A stretch of 64,000 bases of DNA from Pseudaminobacter sp040049255 (lineage in GTDB: Bacteria; Pseudomonadota; Alphaproteobacteria; Rhizobiales; Rhizobiaceae), in the NCBI RefSeq assembly GCF_040049255.1, contig NZ_JBDZDR010000001.1, positions 868,001 through 932,000 on the forward strand, read 5' to 3'. Below the pieces are notes generated by a model. It was not told where the DNA came from. It searched no databases and saw only the letters and a list, made by a program, of their open reading frames with translations. Shown piece by piece: positions 24,255 through 31,998 of this stretch. Position 1 is the first letter of the stretch. The number at the start of each line of letters is the position of its first letter. The position numbers were made by a program, and so were the translations under genes.

Positions 24255-25078
24255 ACCTGGATGAACTTCGCGCCCAGCCCGCCGCCAGCACCACGCGCGC
24301 CCCAACCACTCAGGGTCGCTGGGCCAAGGCTGGGCCGACGCTCACGGTGGTTGCGTCGCTCGTCGGCCTCTTTCTTCTTTGGAGCCTTGTTGCCGCGCTG
24401 TGGCCCAGCCGCGCCTTCCCACCGCCCTCCCAGGTCTGGGCGGTTCTGGTCAAGGACACACTCAGCGGCGAGTTGCCCTACAACCTTGCCATCACCTTGG
24501 CCCGCGTGGTCGCGGCCTTTGCGGTGGCGATGGTGATAGGCTCGGCCATCGGCATCATGCTCGGCATTTCCCGCCGCGCCGATCAGTTTTTCAACGTCTG
24601 GCTGGTGTTGTTCCTCAACATCCCGGCGCTGGTCATCATCGTGCTTGCCTATATCTGGTTCGGACTGACCGAGGCGGCGGCCATCGGCGCGGTCGCCGTC
24701 AACAAGATCCCCAACGTGGCGGTGACGATGCGCGAAGGCGCCCGCGCGCTTGATCCGCGCTACAGCGAAATGGCGACCGTCTATCGCTTCAGCCCGCTCG
24801 ATCGGCTGCGCCATATCCTGCTGCCGCAGCTGCAGCCCTATTTCGCCGCCGCCGCCCGCTCCGGCATCGCCCTGATCTGGAAGATCGTGCTGGTGGTGGA
24901 ACTGCTCGGCCGCTCCAATGGCGTCGGCTTCCAGATCCATCTCTATTTCCAGCTTTTCGACGTCGCCGCCATCCTCGCCTACACGCTGGCTTTCGTGGCG
25001 ATCATGCTTCTCATCGAACTCTTTCTGGTGCAGCCCTTTGAACGACATGCAACCCGTTGGCGGCAGCGCGCCGCTTAG
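24251..25078 (+). CDS. ABC transporter permease, NitT/TauT family
   Basis: 275-aa inner-membrane permease with about six membrane spans, the first at VVASLVGLFLLWSLVAAL. The cytoplasmic coupling loop is EGARALDPRYSEMATVYRFSPLDRLRHILLPQLQPY, the EAA-type signature of binding-protein-dependent importers. ATG at 24251 overlaps the stop of the binding-protein gene (ATGA). The 3' end overlaps the following ATPase start by about 30 nt, so the three genes are translationally linked. Works with the flanking binding protein and ATPase as an importer. Confidence 0.9.
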   Translation: MNLDELRAQPAASTTRAPTTQGRWAKAGPTLTVVASLVGLFLLWSLVAALWPSRAFPPPSQVWAVLVKDTLSGELPYNLAITLARVVAAFAVAMVIGSAIGIMLGISRRADQFFNVWLVLFLNIPALVIIVLAYIWFGLTEAAAIGAVAVNKIPNVAVTMREGARALDPRYSEMATVYRFSPLDRLRHILLPQLQPYFAAAARSGIALIWKIVLVVELLGRSNGVGFQIHLYFQLFDVAAILAYTLAFVAIMLLIELFLVQPFERHATRWRQRAA

Positions 25079-25808
25079 AGTGGACATTTTCGAGAAAACC
25101 TTCCGCTCGGCCGAAGGCGTATCAGTGACGGCGCTCAAGGATCTGTCCTTCGAGGTGCGCCAGGGCGAGTTTGCCTGCCTGCTCGGCCCCTCCGGCTGCG
25201 GCAAGACGACGACGCTGCGCATCCTGCTTGGCCTCGATCGCGATTTCTCAGGCTCCTTCCAGCTCCCTACCGCCGAGAGCGACCGCGTCGCGGCCGTGTT
25301 CCAGGAGCCGACGCTGCTGCCGTGGCGCACGGTGGAGCAGAATGTGCGCCTCGCCATGCCAAAGGAGATGCGCGAGGCCGGCCTGGACCAGCTCTTCGGC
25401 AGCCTCGGCCTTTCGCAGATGCGCTCGTTCTATCCGTCGGAGCTGTCGCTGGGCCTTGCCCGGCGGGTGGCGCTGGCGCGCGCCTTCGCCATCGAACCCT
25501 CCATCATGTTCCTGGACGAGCCTTTCGTATCGCTCGACGATCAGACGGCGGAGCGCCTGCGCTATCTGGTGCTCTCGGTGTGGTCGGCGCGGCCGACCAC
25601 GGCGCTGATGGTGACGCACAACATTCGCGAAGCGCTGATGCTGTCGGATCGGATCATCCTGCTATCGGCACGCCCGGCGCATGTGCTCGGCTACTTCGAC
25701 ATTCGCATCCCCCGCCAGAGCCGCAACCCGCAGGTGATGGCCGATCTGGCGCGGTCCTTCCGGCAGAAATTTCCGGGCGTCATGCAGGAGGCCATGGGCC
25801 TGCAGTGA
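25047..25808 (+). CDS. ABC transporter ATP-binding protein, NitT/TauT family
   Basis: 253-aa ATPase: Walker A LLGPSGCGKTTTLR, Q-loop VFQEPTLLPWRTVEQN, Walker B SIMFLDEPFVSLDD and H-loop MVTHNIREAL. The signature region reads LSLGLARRVALARAF, a divergent form of LSGGQ seen in some members of this family. ATG at 25047 starts MQPVGGSAPLRVDIFEK; an in-frame TTG at 25038 is possible. The gene overlaps the 3' end of the permease gene. Third component of the importer. Confidence 0.9.
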   Translation: MQPVGGSAPLRVDIFEKTFRSAEGVSVTALKDLSFEVRQGEFACLLGPSGCGKTTTLRILLGLDRDFSGSFQLPTAESDRVAAVFQEPTLLPWRTVEQNVRLAMPKEMREAGLDQLFGSLGLSQMRSFYPSELSLGLARRVALARAFAIEPSIMFLDEPFVSLDDQTAERLRYLVLSVWSARPTTALMVTHNIREALMLSDRIILLSARPAHVLGYFDIRIPRQSRNPQVMADLARSFRQKFPGVMQEAMGLQ

Positions 25809-25846
25809 AAGCTTCGGGCACTGGCGCTGGCGTTCCAGCCGACAGC

Positions 25847-26191
25847 TCAGAAGCAGACCACGTCGGCTTCGGCCTGCGCGCGCCGCAGTTCGGCGCCGGC
25901 TGCCTTGGCCGGGGCGCTCTCACGGAAAAGCTCGCCGCCCTCGCCGGTGGTCTGCGCCATGCGCCGGAAGGTCTCCGCGGTCTCGTAGCGGTCATAGGGA
26001 AGGATCGTGGCGATCACGTCGATCGAGCATGAGCAACGGTCCAGCATCTCATGCGTTTCGCCATTGGCTTTCATGCAGCCGAACACATAGTCGGCCAGGG
26101 TCGAGGTCGGATAGTCGCTCGCCGCGCGCGACGGGCATGCGGCCGCCAAGGTCAATGCCAGGGCCAAGGCAATCGGCAATCTCGGAAACAT
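25847..26191 (-). CDS. Exported Cys-containing protein of unknown function near xoxF
   Basis: 114-aa exported protein; signal peptide MFPRLPIALALALTLAAA with cleavage near SRA. The mature protein has YVFGCMKANGET and LDRCSCSIDVIATILPYDRYETAETF, and ends in DVVCF, giving four mature cysteines that could form two disulfides. I associate this pattern with small proteins found next to lanthanide methanol dehydrogenase genes in other proteobacteria, but no function is known to me. It is convergent with the ABC operon and divergent from xoxF across 731 bp. Confidence 0.72.
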   Translation of the reverse strand: MFPRLPIALALALTLAAACPSRAASDYPTSTLADYVFGCMKANGETHEMLDRCSCSIDVIATILPYDRYETAETFRRMAQTTGEGGELFRESAPAKAAGAELRRAQAEADVVCF

Positions 26192-26922
26192 GGTCGTTCA
26201 TCCCGTTCTACGCGATTTCCTGACGCCAAGGGTGGCGCGGTGTGCGGCGCCTGTCCAGCGGCCACCACGCGCGACATAGGTCGTATCCAGTATATTGGAC
26301 CAAAGGAGGATGCTGCCGAACGGCTCCGAATGCCCTCCGATGCGCACAAGAAAGCTCCTTCCGAACTCGCCGCGAATGCAAGCTGGCGGCGGCCCAACTG
26401 ACGATGCGGGTGATTAATCTTTTCACCAACAGCAAATCAAAAGAATACCTGATGCAGGGGAACAGTATTACAAAATTATCCACTGAAATCACACGCCACA
26501 ATATTCGAAAGACAACTTTGACCGTCGAAAACAAGTCAATTATCTACGCGCGCAAGTTTATATCCGGCATAATTGTTCATATACTTCCGCGATTAAATGG
26601 CAACATTCCATTTTTTTGCAGTGCAACATAACGACTATTGCACTGCAGCAGCCGGAGGGACGTTTGCGCTTGCCTTGCCAAATGTTCTGACTTAGCCTCC
26701 CAGTGTTTCCGGCTTCAAGGACGTCGCTATCATCAGGGAAATGCGACGCTCCATCGTAGTCCAAGTGAGGTGGGCGGTATCGGTGCCCTCCGTCCATGCT
26801 TGACTTAGGTCGTGACACGCTGCCGGAAACATTCCCCGCCAGGCCGCTTGGGCAAGCCCCCTATGGGCGAGGATTGATTGGGCGAGATGATTGATTCCTG
26901 ACTGCAACCCGGGAGGATTTCA
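26192..26922. other. Long AT-rich regulatory region upstream of xoxF
   Basis: 731 bp without a credible gene. The stretch from about 26400 to 26650 is markedly AT-richer than the rest of the window. It contains a TTGACC (26518-26523) with TATCTA 17 bp on (26541-26546), which may be a promoter though far from xoxF, and a 10-bp inverted repeat at 26617-26647. The xoxF ATG at 26923 has GGGAGGA at 26911-26917. Open frames here have no family resemblance and poor codon use. Confidence 0.65.
26617..26647. promoter_or_regulatory. 10-bp inverted repeat in the xoxF upstream region
   Basis: TGCAGTGCAA (26617-26626) and TTGCACTGCA (26638-26647) are perfect inverted copies with an 11-bp spacer, so the centres of the arms lie two helical turns apart as for a dimeric regulator site. 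It lies 276 bp before the xoxF start. A transcribed hairpin is the alternative; it has a T7 run on its left side that would serve a minus-strand transcript. Confidence 0.55.
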
Positions 26923-28824
26923 ATGCGTGCATTCAACAAAGCTGTTTGCCTGCCAATTGCCGCCGCTCTGATGACATGCGCGTCGGCTTATGGCGTATCG
27001 GCAAACGATGACCTGCAGAAACTTGCTGCGGATTCAAAGAACTGGGCGATGCCCACCGGCGACTATGCCAACACCCGCTATTCAAAACTGAATCAGATCA
27101 CCAAGGACAATGTGAAGGACCTCCAGGTCAAATGGATGTTCTCCACCGGCGTGCTACGCGGGCATGAAGGCGGGCCTTTGGTCATCGGCGACGTGATGTA
27201 TGTGCACGCGCCCTTCCCCAACACGGTATACGCCCTCGATCTGAACAACGACGGCAGGATTCTGTGGAAGTATGAACCCAAACAGGATCCGAACGTCATT
27301 CCGATCATGTGCTGCGACACGGTCAACCGCGGTGTGGCCTATGGCGACGGAATGCTCTTCCTCAACCAGGCCGACACGATGCTGACCGCGATCGACGCCA
27401 AGACCGGCAAGATGGTCTGGTCGGTCAAGAACGGCGACGACATCGTCGGCGGCAAGGGCGAATCCGGAACCTCCGCACCTATGGTCGTGAAGGACAAGGT
27501 GATCGTCGGCATCTCGGGCGCCGAATTCGGCGTGCGTGGCCATCTGACGGCCTACAACATCAAGGACGGCTCGCGTGCCTGGCGCGCCTATTCGACCGGG
27601 CCGGATGCCGACATGCTGGTCGACCCGCAGAAGACGACCGATCTCGGCAAGCCGATCGGCGCCGATTCCAGCCTCAAGAGCTGGGAAGGCGAGCAGTGGA
27701 AGACGGGCGGCGGCACTACCTGGGGCTGGTTGTCCTATGATCCGAAGCTGAACCTGGTGTATTACGGCACCGGCAACCCCTCCACCTGGAACCCGACGCA
27801 ACGGCCCGGCGACAACAAGTACGCGATGACCATCTTCGCGCGCGACGCCGACACCGGCATGGCCAAGTGGCTCTACCAGATGACGCCCCACGACGAGTGG
27901 GACTATGACGGCGTCAACGAGATGATCCTCGTCGACGGCATGGAGGTGAACGGCAAGAAGCACGACGTGCTGGTGCACTTCGACCGTAACGGCTTCGGCT
28001 ACACGCTGGACCGTGACAACGGCGCCTTGCTGGTGGCCAAGAAGTTCGATCCGGCCGTGAACTGGGCAACCCAGATCAACATGGATCCCAAGAGCGACAA
28101 GTACGGCCGCCCGGAAGTGGTCGACAAATACTCGCCACAGCATAATGGCGAGGACGTCAACACCACGGGTATCTGCCCGGCCGCGCTTGGCACCAAGGAC
28201 CAGCAGCCGGCCACCTACTCGCCGAAAGACAAGCTCTTCTTCGTGCCGACCAACCATGTCTGCATGGACTACGAGCCCTATCGGGTGAGCTACACTGCCG
28301 GTCAGCCCTATGTCGGCGCAACCGTGTCGATGTATCCGGGTCCCGGCGAGCATGGCGGCATGGGCAACTTCATTGCCTGGGACGCTGCCAAGGGCGAGAT
28401 CGTCTGGTCGAAGCCTGAGCAGTTCTCGGTCTGGTCGGGTGCGCTCTCCACTGCCGGCGATGTCATCTTCTACGGCACGCTTGAAGGCTACCTGAAGGCG
28501 GTCGATAAGAACGGCAAGGAACTTTACAAGTTCAAGACGCCGTCCGGCATCATCGGCAACGTCACCACCTACGAGCACAAGGGCAAGCAGTACATTGCCG
28601 TGTACTCGGGTGTCGGCGGCTGGGCCGGCATAGGTCTGGCGGGCGGTCTCCTGTCGCCCGAGAACGCCAAGGCCTGGCACGGCGCAGTCGACCAGGGCCG
28701 CGCACAAGGCACCGAGAAAGAGGCCGTCAACACGGCCGGCCTCGGCGCCGTCGGCGGCTATGCTGGACTGGCCGACTACACCGCACTCGGCGGCCAGCTG
28801 ACCGTCTTCGGTCTTCCGGACTGA
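26923..28824 (+). CDS. xoxF: Lanthanide-dependent PQQ methanol dehydrogenase
   Basis: 633-aa periplasmic quinoprotein oxidising methanol (and often formaldehyde), passing electrons to XoxG. Signal peptide to about residue 27. The eight-bladed propeller shows the adjacent-cysteine disulfide at Cys130-Cys131 (IPIMCCDTVN), metal ligands Glu201 (SGAEFGV) and Asn285 (GTGNPS), catalytic Asp327, and the extra Asp329 in DEWDYDGVNE. This second Asp is the hallmark of lanthanide binding and is replaced by Ala in calcium MxaF enzymes. The length and motifs fit XoxF5-like enzymes. GGGAGGA ribosome site. Followed by xoxG and xoxJ; the only methanol dehydrogenase in the window. Confidence 0.97.
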   Translation: MRAFNKAVCLPIAAALMTCASAYGVSANDDLQKLAADSKNWAMPTGDYANTRYSKLNQITKDNVKDLQVKWMFSTGVLRGHEGGPLVIGDVMYVHAPFPNTVYALDLNNDGRILWKYEPKQDPNVIPIMCCDTVNRGVAYGDGMLFLNQADTMLTAIDAKTGKMVWSVKNGDDIVGGKGESGTSAPMVVKDKVIVGISGAEFGVRGHLTAYNIKDGSRAWRAYSTGPDADMLVDPQKTTDLGKPIGADSSLKSWEGEQWKTGGGTTWGWLSYDPKLNLVYYGTGNPSTWNPTQRPGDNKYAMTIFARDADTGMAKWLYQMTPHDEWDYDGVNEMILVDGMEVNGKKHDVLVHFDRNGFGYTLDRDNGALLVAKKFDPAVNWATQINMDPKSDKYGRPEVVDKYSPQHNGEDVNTTGICPAALGTKDQQPATYSPKDKLFFVPTNHVCMDYEPYRVSYTAGQPYVGATVSMYPGPGEHGGMGNFIAWDAAKGEIVWSKPEQFSVWSGALSTAGDVIFYGTLEGYLKAVDKNGKELYKFKTPSGIIGNVTTYEHKGKQYIAVYSGVGGWAGIGLAGGLLSPENAKAWHGAVDQGRAQGTEKEAVNTAGLGAVGGYAGLADYTALGGQLTVFGLPD

Positions 28825-28874
28825 TAGGCCCGGAAAGTGCCAGTGAGCATCTTGCCCAAGCAGGATGCGGAAAT

Positions 28875-28905
28875 GAGAGCCCGGAACGTTTGGCTCCGGG
28901 CTCTC
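28875..28905 (+). terminator. Strong hairpin between xoxF and xoxG
   Basis: Perfect 11-bp stem GAGAGCCCGGA / TCCGGGCTCTC with a 9-nt loop, 51 bp after the xoxF stop and 73 bp before xoxG. The downstream sequence is pyrimidine-rich (CATGTCTCTTCTCC) but lacks a U-run. It may be a partial terminator or 3'-end stabiliser that makes xoxF mRNA more abundant than xoxGJ. Confidence 0.6.
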
Positions 28906-28977
28906 CATGTCTCTTCTCCATCATGCATTGAAATCGAAGCATCCTGCGTCGCAGCGCGCCACGACACGAGGTTCTGA

Positions 28978-29502
28978 ATGTTTGCTCGCATCGCCCTTTC
29001 GATCCTGACATTGTCCGTTCTGCCTTTGGCCTGCCTCCGCCCGGCGCTGGCAGACGATGCAAAAAAGGCAGCAGCGGTGTCCGAGGAAGACGGAAAATAT
29101 TTCGACGCGGATGGAAACCCGACCTTCAAGATTCAGCCCGACGGCACCGTCGACTGGTACACTTTCAGCGGCTATCGCCGCTATCATTCCGATTGCCACG
29201 TCTGTCATGGGCCTGATGGCGTCGGTTCGTCCTACGCGCCGGCGCTGGCCGATTCACTGAAGACGATGGACTACGGCACCTTCATCGCGACGGTCGCCGA
29301 GGGGCGCAGGAACGTCAGCGGCGGCCAGGAAAGCGTCATGCCGGCCTTTGGCGACAACAAGAACGTCTATTGCTACATAGACGACCTCTACATCTATCTT
29401 CGCGCGCGCGCAGTGGGCGACCTGCCGCGTGGCCGCCCCGAAAAGAAGGCTCCCAAGCCCAAGAGCGCAACCGAACACGAAGACTCGTGCATGGGTGGGT
29501 GA
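28978..29502 (+). CDS. xoxG: XoxG, cytochrome cL electron acceptor of XoxF
   Basis: 174-aa exported cytochrome. Signal peptide MFARIALSILTLSVLPLACL with cleavage after ALA. The haem motif CHVCHGPDGVGSSYAPAL is at 73-90, with a methionine ligand probably in SVMPAFGDNKNVYCYID, matching the XoxG/MxaG layout. It takes electrons one at a time from XoxF PQQ. The long N-terminal extension before the haem and the C-terminal Lys-rich tail (RPEKKAPKPKS) are usual for the family. Start ATG at 28978; the next gene begins 2 nt after its stop. Confidence 0.93.
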   Translation: MFARIALSILTLSVLPLACLRPALADDAKKAAAVSEEDGKYFDADGNPTFKIQPDGTVDWYTFSGYRRYHSDCHVCHGPDGVGSSYAPALADSLKTMDYGTFIATVAEGRRNVSGGQESVMPAFGDNKNVYCYIDDLYIYLRARAVGDLPRGRPEKKAPKPKSATEHEDSCMGG

Positions 29503-29504
29503 GC

Positions 29505-30368
29505 ATGGTCATGGGCAGTAATCTGGGGCTCCCAAAGATCACCGCGGCTCTGATGCTCGCATGCAGCTTGCCCGCGGCGGCGCTTGCGCAGGGCGCAGGC
29601 CTCGGCGCGGCCGGCGAACTGGTCGATCCGGAGGTACTGCGCGTCTGCGCCGATCCTTCCAACATGCCCTTCTCGAACCAGTCCGGCGAAGGCTTCGAAA
29701 ACAAGCTCGCCGAAATGATGGCGCCGAAGCTGGGACGCAAGTCGGTCCGCTACACCTGGTATCCCATGGCCACGGGCTTCGTGCGCAACACGTTGCGGGC
29801 CAATCGCTGCGACGTCATCATCGGCTATGCCCAGGGCGACGTGCTGGTGCAGAACACCAACCCCTATTATCGCTCTACCTACTCGCTCGTGTTCAAGAAG
29901 GGCAGCGGGCTTGAGGGCGTCGAAACGATCGAGGACCCGAGGCTCGCCGGCAAGAAGATCGGCGTCGTCGGCGGCACGCCGCCTTCCACCAACATGGCCA
30001 CCGCCAAGCTGATGGATGCTGCCAAGGCCTACCCGCTGGTGGTGGACTCGCGCTCGACGCCGCCCGTCGGCGAAACCATGATCCAGGACCTCGTGGCCGG
30101 AACGATCGACGTCGCGATCCTCTGGGGCCCCATGGCCGGCTACTTCGCCCACAAGGCCAACGCCGATCTCGTCGTGGTCCCCCTGGTCAAGGAAAAGAAC
30201 GGATCGCGCATGACCTATCGCATCACCATGGGCGTGCGCCCGTCCGACCAGGAGTGGAAACGCTCGCTCAACCGCTTCATCCAGGAGAACCAGGGCGAGA
30301 TCAACAAGCTCTTGCTCGAGTACCAGGTTCCCCTGCTCGATGAACGCGACAATTTGATCACGCAATGA
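29505..30368 (+). CDS. xoxJ: XoxJ, periplasmic binding-protein-like partner of XoxF
   Basis: 287-aa protein; signal peptide in LGLPKITAALMLACSLPAAALA. The mature part (EVLRVCADPSNMPFSNQSGEGFENKLAEMMA) is of the extracellular solute-binding family 3 type, as in MxaJ/XoxJ, and DVIIGYAQGDVLVQNTNPYYRSTY is characteristic. XoxJ is thought to assist activation or assembly of XoxF. The start may be ATG at 29505 or 29511; both follow the xoxG stop within 10 nt. A weak IR (GCCAG/CTGGC) follows the gene. Confidence 0.92.
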   Translation: MVMGSNLGLPKITAALMLACSLPAAALAQGAGLGAAGELVDPEVLRVCADPSNMPFSNQSGEGFENKLAEMMAPKLGRKSVRYTWYPMATGFVRNTLRANRCDVIIGYAQGDVLVQNTNPYYRSTYSLVFKKGSGLEGVETIEDPRLAGKKIGVVGGTPPSTNMATAKLMDAAKAYPLVVDSRSTPPVGETMIQDLVAGTIDVAILWGPMAGYFAHKANADLVVVPLVKEKNGSRMTYRITMGVRPSDQEWKRSLNRFIQENQGEINKLLLEYQVPLLDERDNLITQ

Positions 30369-30843
30369 TTTTCAGGAAAGGCCAGGCCCCTCTCGGCTGG
30401 CAACAACAGGGAGGCGACGAGAGAAAATGATTGTTTCGGGCCGCGTCGGCATTCACGCATCAACCGTGTTTCCGTCGCGCGCAGAAGGCCACGGAGATGG
30501 CAAGCGCTCTGGAGAACGCCCCAGGATCCCCGCGCAGCGAATTATTTCCGCAATTATAAGGTTGCGAATGCTGAAAAACGCGGCGAGTGCACTATATTTA
30601 AGCGGATATGACGGTTTGCTTTTGTGCCTCGGCGTCGGACGGCCTGTAACAGGCGCACGGCGCCATTGCACCGGCGCGATTGGCCGATAGACGCGTAAAT
30701 CGTTGTTTTGATTATCATTTCATGACCACCTCGTTCATTTGTCCATTTCCACGATGGACACGGCCAATGCACTACGGTGCCACGGCATTGGCCAAGGGAA
30801 GGAGACGGCCCTCCTTGAAAGGGTCGATGAAAAGGAGAAGATC
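30369..30843. other. Intergenic region and leader of pqqA
   Basis: 475 bp with many inverted repeats: GCCTGT-A-ACAGGC (30642-30654), GCGCC/GGCGC (30660-30677), TGTCCAT-N7-ATGGACA (30740-30760), GGCCAATGC-N14-GCATTGGCC (30762-30793) and AAGGAG-N6-CTCCTT (30799-30816). The true pqqA ribosome site AAGGAG is at 30832-30837. No coding region is credible; a plus frame at 30427-30690 lacks a ribosome site and family resemblance. Confidence 0.7.
30740..30816 (+). promoter_or_regulatory. Stacked hairpins in the pqqA leader
   Basis: Three consecutive inverted repeats lie within 105 bp of pqqA. They are 7+7 (TGTCCAT/ATGGACA), 9+9 (GGCCAATGC/GCATTGGCC) and 6+6 (AAGGAG/CTCCTT), the last resembling a sequestered decoy ribosome site. 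If transcribed they would form a compact structured 5' leader. The first could instead be a protein operator. The regulatory signal is unknown. Confidence 0.5.
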
Positions 30844-30939
30844 ATGAAGAAGAGTTGGACAAAGCCGAGCATGTGCCAGGTAGCGGCAGGGATGGAAATC
30901 TCTCGCTATCTGCCGGCTGAGATCACTCCGAAGAAGTAA
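30844..30939 (+). CDS. pqqA: PQQ precursor peptide PqqA
   Basis: 31-aa ribosomally made precursor from which PQQ is built. The conserved Glu and Tyr that are cross-linked by PqqE lie in MEISRYLPAE, with the invariant E-x3-Y spacing. N-terminus MKKSWTKPSMCQVAAG. The ATG at 30844 has AAGGAG 6 nt upstream. Too short for standard ORF cut-offs but unmistakable in this position before pqqB-E. Confidence 0.95.
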   Translation: MKKSWTKPSMCQVAAGMEISRYLPAEITPKK

Positions 30940-30947
30940 GCAGCGAG

Positions 30948-30979
30948 GGCGCGTGCCCGCCAGCCGGTGGGCACGCGCC
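30948..30979 (+). terminator. GC-rich hairpin between pqqA and pqqB
   Basis: Perfect 11-bp stem GGCGCGTGCCC / GGGCACGCGCC with a 10-nt loop, 8 bp after the pqqA stop. In other methylotrophs pqqA mRNA is far more abundant than pqqB-E, and a partial terminator or stabilising stem here would explain this. No U-run follows. Confidence 0.6.
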
Positions 30980-31059
30980 AAGTTCAGTCCGGCCCGGCCC
31001 TCAGCTGCAACACCTCCGGTATCGTCTGGCCACAGCCCCTCAAAAACGGGATTTTTGCG

Positions 31060-31998
31060 ATGCGCGTGAAGATCGTCGGATCGGCAGCGGGCGGAGGATT
31101 TCCGCAGTGGAACTGCAACCATTACCTCAGCCGCGCCGCGCGGGCGGGGGTCGTGGGCGTCAGGCCCCGCACCCAGTCCAGCCTGGCAGCCTCGGCCGAT
31201 GGCAAGCGTTGGGTTCTGTTCAACGCATCGCCCGACATCCGACAGCAGATCGCCGACACGCCTGAACTCCAGCCCCAGGTGGGGAACGGCCCGCGCTCGA
31301 CCCCGATCAGCGCCGTCGTGCTCACGAATGGCGATGTCGATCACATAGCCGGGCTTCTCAGCATGCGCGAGCGCCAGCCCTTCGCCATATATGCCACCGA
31401 GCGGGTATTGGCCGCTCTTCGCGACAATCCCGTCTTCAACGTGCTCGATCCGGCCCTCGTCCCCCGCCGCGAACTTCAGGAAGGCGAGGAATTCGAGATC
31501 AGGGACGCTGAAGGGCGGGAGACCGGCCTGCATGTCCAGGCCTTTTCAGTGCCGGGCAAGGTCGCGCTTTACCTGGAGGATCCGAGCCGCCCCGAAGATA
31601 ACTACGGTTCTGAAGCAGGCGACACCGTCGCCGTGCGCCTCGCCGCAAGCAACAATTCCGGCTCTCTGTTCTACATTCCAGGCTGCGCGCGGATCGACCC
31701 CGAGCTGCGCACGAGGCTTGCCGGGGCAACATGCCTGCTTTTCGACGGCACGCTCTACACCGATGACGAGATGCTGGTCGCCGGCGTCGGCCCGAAGACC
31801 GGCAGCCGCATGGGGCATCTCGCCATGTCCGGCGAGGACGGCTCGATCAGCCAGCTCGCCGGCGTCCCGATCGGGCGACGCATATTTGTCCATATCAACA
31901 ACACCAACCCGGTGCTGGACGAAAGCTCGGTCGAGCATGAGCTGGTCCGCGCCGCCGGGTGGGAAATCGGCTGCGACGGCATGGAGATCCGCCTGTGA
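31060..31998 (+). CDS. pqqB: PQQ biosynthesis protein PqqB
   Basis: 312-aa metallo-beta-lactamase-fold protein. It starts MRVKIVGSAAGGGFPQWNCNH, the classic PqqB N-terminus, with VVLTNGDVDHIAGLLSMRE in the active-site region and HINNTNPVLDESSVEHELVRAAGWEIGCDGMEI at the C-terminus. PqqB is implicated in oxygen-dependent hydroxylation of the PqqA-derived tyrosine. ATG at 31060 is chosen on this N-terminus. The stop overlaps the pqqC start (GTGA). Confidence 0.95.
   Translation: MRVKIVGSAAGGGFPQWNCNHYLSRAARAGVVGVRPRTQSSLAASADGKRWVLFNASPDIRQQIADTPELQPQVGNGPRSTPISAVVLTNGDVDHIAGLLSMRERQPFAIYATERVLAALRDNPVFNVLDPALVPRRELQEGEEFEIRDAEGRETGLHVQAFSVPGKVALYLEDPSRPEDNYGSEAGDTVAVRLAASNNSGSLFYIPGCARIDPELRTRLAGATCLLFDGTLYTDDEMLVAGVGPKTGSRMGHLAMSGEDGSISQLAGVPIGRRIFVHINNTNPVLDESSVEHELVRAAGWEIGCDGMEIRL

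Noticed and set aside
26242..26631. 129-codon plus-strand frame upstream of xoxF
   Set aside because: Lies across the AT-rich region, lacks a ribosome site and any family resemblance.
30427..30690. 87-codon plus-strand frame upstream of pqqA
   Set aside because: No ribosome site, unusual composition, and it covers inverted repeats of the leader.
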